From NCBI GenBank assembly GCA_023818785.1, contig JAMWCO010000068.1:1-7433 (forward strand): a stretch of 7,433 nucleotides of DNA, in the 5' to 3' direction. The translations under genes were made by a program, and so were the position numbers. Source of the DNA: Candidatus Omnitrophota bacterium. GTDB taxonomy: Bacteria; Ratteibacteria; UBA8468; B48-G9; JAFGKM01. This document shows positions 6,247-7,433 of the stretch, in pieces. Within the stretch, counting starts at the first letter, position 1, and each line of letters opens with the position of its first letter. Under the pieces are notes generated by a model. That model did not search any database. It worked only from the letters and a program-made list of their open reading frames with translations, and was not told the origin of the DNA.

Positions 6247-7433
6247 ATTACCCCCTTTTTTATCCTTTCTATTGTCTTTTCTTTACCAAGAAGTTCTATC
6301 ATACCAAATAAATCAGGACCTTTTGTTCTTCCACTAACTAAAAATCTTAATGGATGGAATACCATTGATGTTTTAATATCTTTTTCTTTACAATAATTTC
6401 TGATTTTTGTTTCAATATCTTCTTTTTTAAAACTATCCATATTTTCTAAAATTAATAAAATTTCACCAAGAATTTTTTTTGTCTCCTGATTTATAAGTTT
6501 TTCATAATTTTCCTTCTCATATTCTGGCTCTTTAAAGAAAAATTCAATTAAGTATGGAATTTCTTTTAATGTCTTTATCTTTTCCTGCTCAAGAGAAATT
6601 GCCTTTTTTATATATTCTTCTTTTTTTTCATCAATATTATCTACTAAATGTGCCTCTTTTAGAAAAGGTAATGATAACTGATAAATTCTTTCAATTTCTG
6701 TCTTCCTTATATAATAACTATTCATCCATAATAATTTTTCAGGGTCAAAAATTGCATTCGCTTTATGACATCTTTCAAGTGAAAATTCTTTTATCAACTC
6801 TTCTTTTTTAAATATTTCTTTACTCTCAGTTGTTCCCCATCCAAGTAAAGCAATATAATTAAAAAATGCTTCTGGTAAATATCCATTTTCTCTATATGCT
6901 CTTACAGAAGTTGCTCCATGACGCTTACTTAATCTTGTTCTATCTGGACCAAGTGTCATTGACATATGAGCAAAAAAAGGCAATTTTGCACCTATTGCTT
7001 TAAAAATCAAAATATGTTTTGGAGTATTTGAAAGATGGTCTTCTCCTCTTATTACATGCGTTATTTTCATCAAATAATCATCAATACAAACTGCAAAATT
7101 AAATGTTGGAGTTCCATCTGATTTCATAATAACAAAATCAGTTAAATTTTCTCCTTCAAATATAACTTTCCCCCTTATTAAATCATTTATCTCAATTTTT
7201 TCTTTTGGAACTTTCAATCTTAAGACAAAACTTCTTCCTTCTTTTTCATATTGACTTATCTTTTCTTTTGTTAAATTTCTGCATCTACCATCATATCCAA
7301 AAATAATCCCCTTTTTTTCTGCATCTTCTCTCAACTTTTCAAGTTGGTCTTTTGTGCAATAACATTTATAAACAATTTCTTCTTTCAAAAGTTTTTCAGC
7401 AAATTGTCTATAAATATCTATTCTTTCACTCTG
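6243..7433 (-). CDS. gltX: Glutamyl-tRNA synthetase (5' end beyond window)
   Basis: GluRS charges tRNA-Glu with glutamate; in lineages with GatCAB it may also charge tRNA-Gln. The open frame runs through the right edge and 396 residues are visible, beginning Q-S-E-R-I-D-I-Y. The family is usually about 470-500 residues, so roughly the first 80-95, with the HIGH motif, are missing. The TTG at 7388 is an internal leucine codon (E-K-L-L-K-E-E), not a start. Seen in order (visible numbering) are a C-Y-C...C zinc-type insert at 24-51, the R-G-E-D-H-L-S-N-T-P signature near 129-138, the KMSKS equivalent R-L-S-K-R-H-G-A at 167-174, A-L-L-G-W-G just after, and the helical anticodon-binding domain to the end, with L-R-F-L-V-S-G-R-T-K-G-P near the C-terminus. 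The TGA stop is shared with the isomerase ATG as ATGA. Whether it is discriminating or not cannot be judged from motifs alone. Confidence 0.97.
   Translation of the reverse strand, partial: QSERIDIYRQFAEKLLKEEIVYKCYCTKDQLEKLREDAEKKGIIFGYDGRCRNLTKEKISQYEKEGRSFVLRLKVPKEKIEINDLIRGKVIFEGENLTDFVIMKSDGTPTFNFAVCIDDYLMKITHVIRGEDHLSNTPKHILIFKAIGAKLPFFAHMSMTLGPDRTRLSKRHGATSVRAYRENGYLPEAFFNYIALLGWGTTESKEIFKKEELIKEFSLERCHKANAIFDPEKLLWMNSYYIRKTEIERIYQLSLPFLKEAHLVDNIDEKKEEYIKKAISLEQEKIKTLKEIPYLIEFFFKEPEYEKENYEKLINQETKKILGEILLILENMDSFKKEDIETKIRNYCKEKDIKTSMVFHPLRFLVSGRTKGPDLFGMIELLGKEKTIERIKKGVI
6251..6257 (-). promoter_or_regulatory. Shine-Dalgarno-like site of the isomerase gene
   Basis: On the minus strand AAGGGGG is followed by TAAT and the ATG at 6246. 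It is an off-consensus variant of AAGGAGG and lies in the last codons of gltX. Together with the ATGA overlap it supports reinitiation or coupled initiation of the isomerase after gltX translation ends. Confidence 0.5.

Noticed and set aside
6554..6811. Plus-strand open frame opposite gltX
   Set aside because: The translation is a low-complexity Leu/Phe/Ser-rich product of the antisense strand and lies inside the GluRS anticodon-binding domain.
7386..7388. TTG as a possible gltX start codon
   Set aside because: The frame stays open for 15 more codons to the window edge and encodes conserved GluRS sequence (Q-S-E-R-I-D-I-Y), so TTG is an internal Leu codon.

Overview
The window is a compact run of seven protein genes, all on the minus strand, from a strongly AT-rich bacterium. 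The coding strand is purine-rich with many A-runs, and the proteins are rich in Lys, Glu and Ile. Every family present is bacterial: a lipoprotein with an SGC lipobox, PyrR, a YdaE-type cupin, and bacterial GluRS and CysRS. The K/E/I-rich composition would suit a low-GC, perhaps thermophilic or uncultured lineage, but nothing here fixes the phylum. A secreted lipoprotein peptidase fits a diderm slightly better than a monoderm, which is only a weak hint.

In transcription order (high to low coordinates) the layout is: glutamyl-tRNA synthetase (gltX, 5' end beyond the right edge); a cupin-fold D-lyxose ketol-isomerase of the B. subtilis YdaE type; cysteinyl-tRNA synthetase (cysS); the pyrimidine regulator PyrR; aspartate carbamoyltransferase (pyrB); a short UvrD/PcrA-type DNA helicase; and a PDZ plus M48 zinc metallopeptidase lipoprotein that runs off the left edge. 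Junctions are very tight: 4-bp overlap (gltX/isomerase), 8-bp overlap (isomerase/cysS), 19-bp gap (cysS/pyrR), 28-bp overlap (pyrR/pyrB), 4-bp overlap (pyrB/uvrD) and 18-bp gap (uvrD/peptidase). No gene-free stretch longer than 19 bp exists, and I found no RNA gene, mobile element, CRISPR array, long repeat or hairpin terminator. The simplest reading is one polycistronic operon, possibly with an internal promoter just before pyrR.

Functionally the genes form modules rather than one pathway: tRNA charging (gltX, cysS), pyrimidine synthesis (pyrR, pyrB), sugar isomerisation, DNA repair, and envelope proteolysis. I see no convincing new biological system. The points most worth a second look are the sugar isomerase translationally wedged between two tRNA synthetases, a possible leaderless promoter exactly at the pyrR start, the near absence of Shine-Dalgarno sequences at pyrR and pyrB while other genes have good ones, and the domain pairing in the truncated lipoprotein peptidase.
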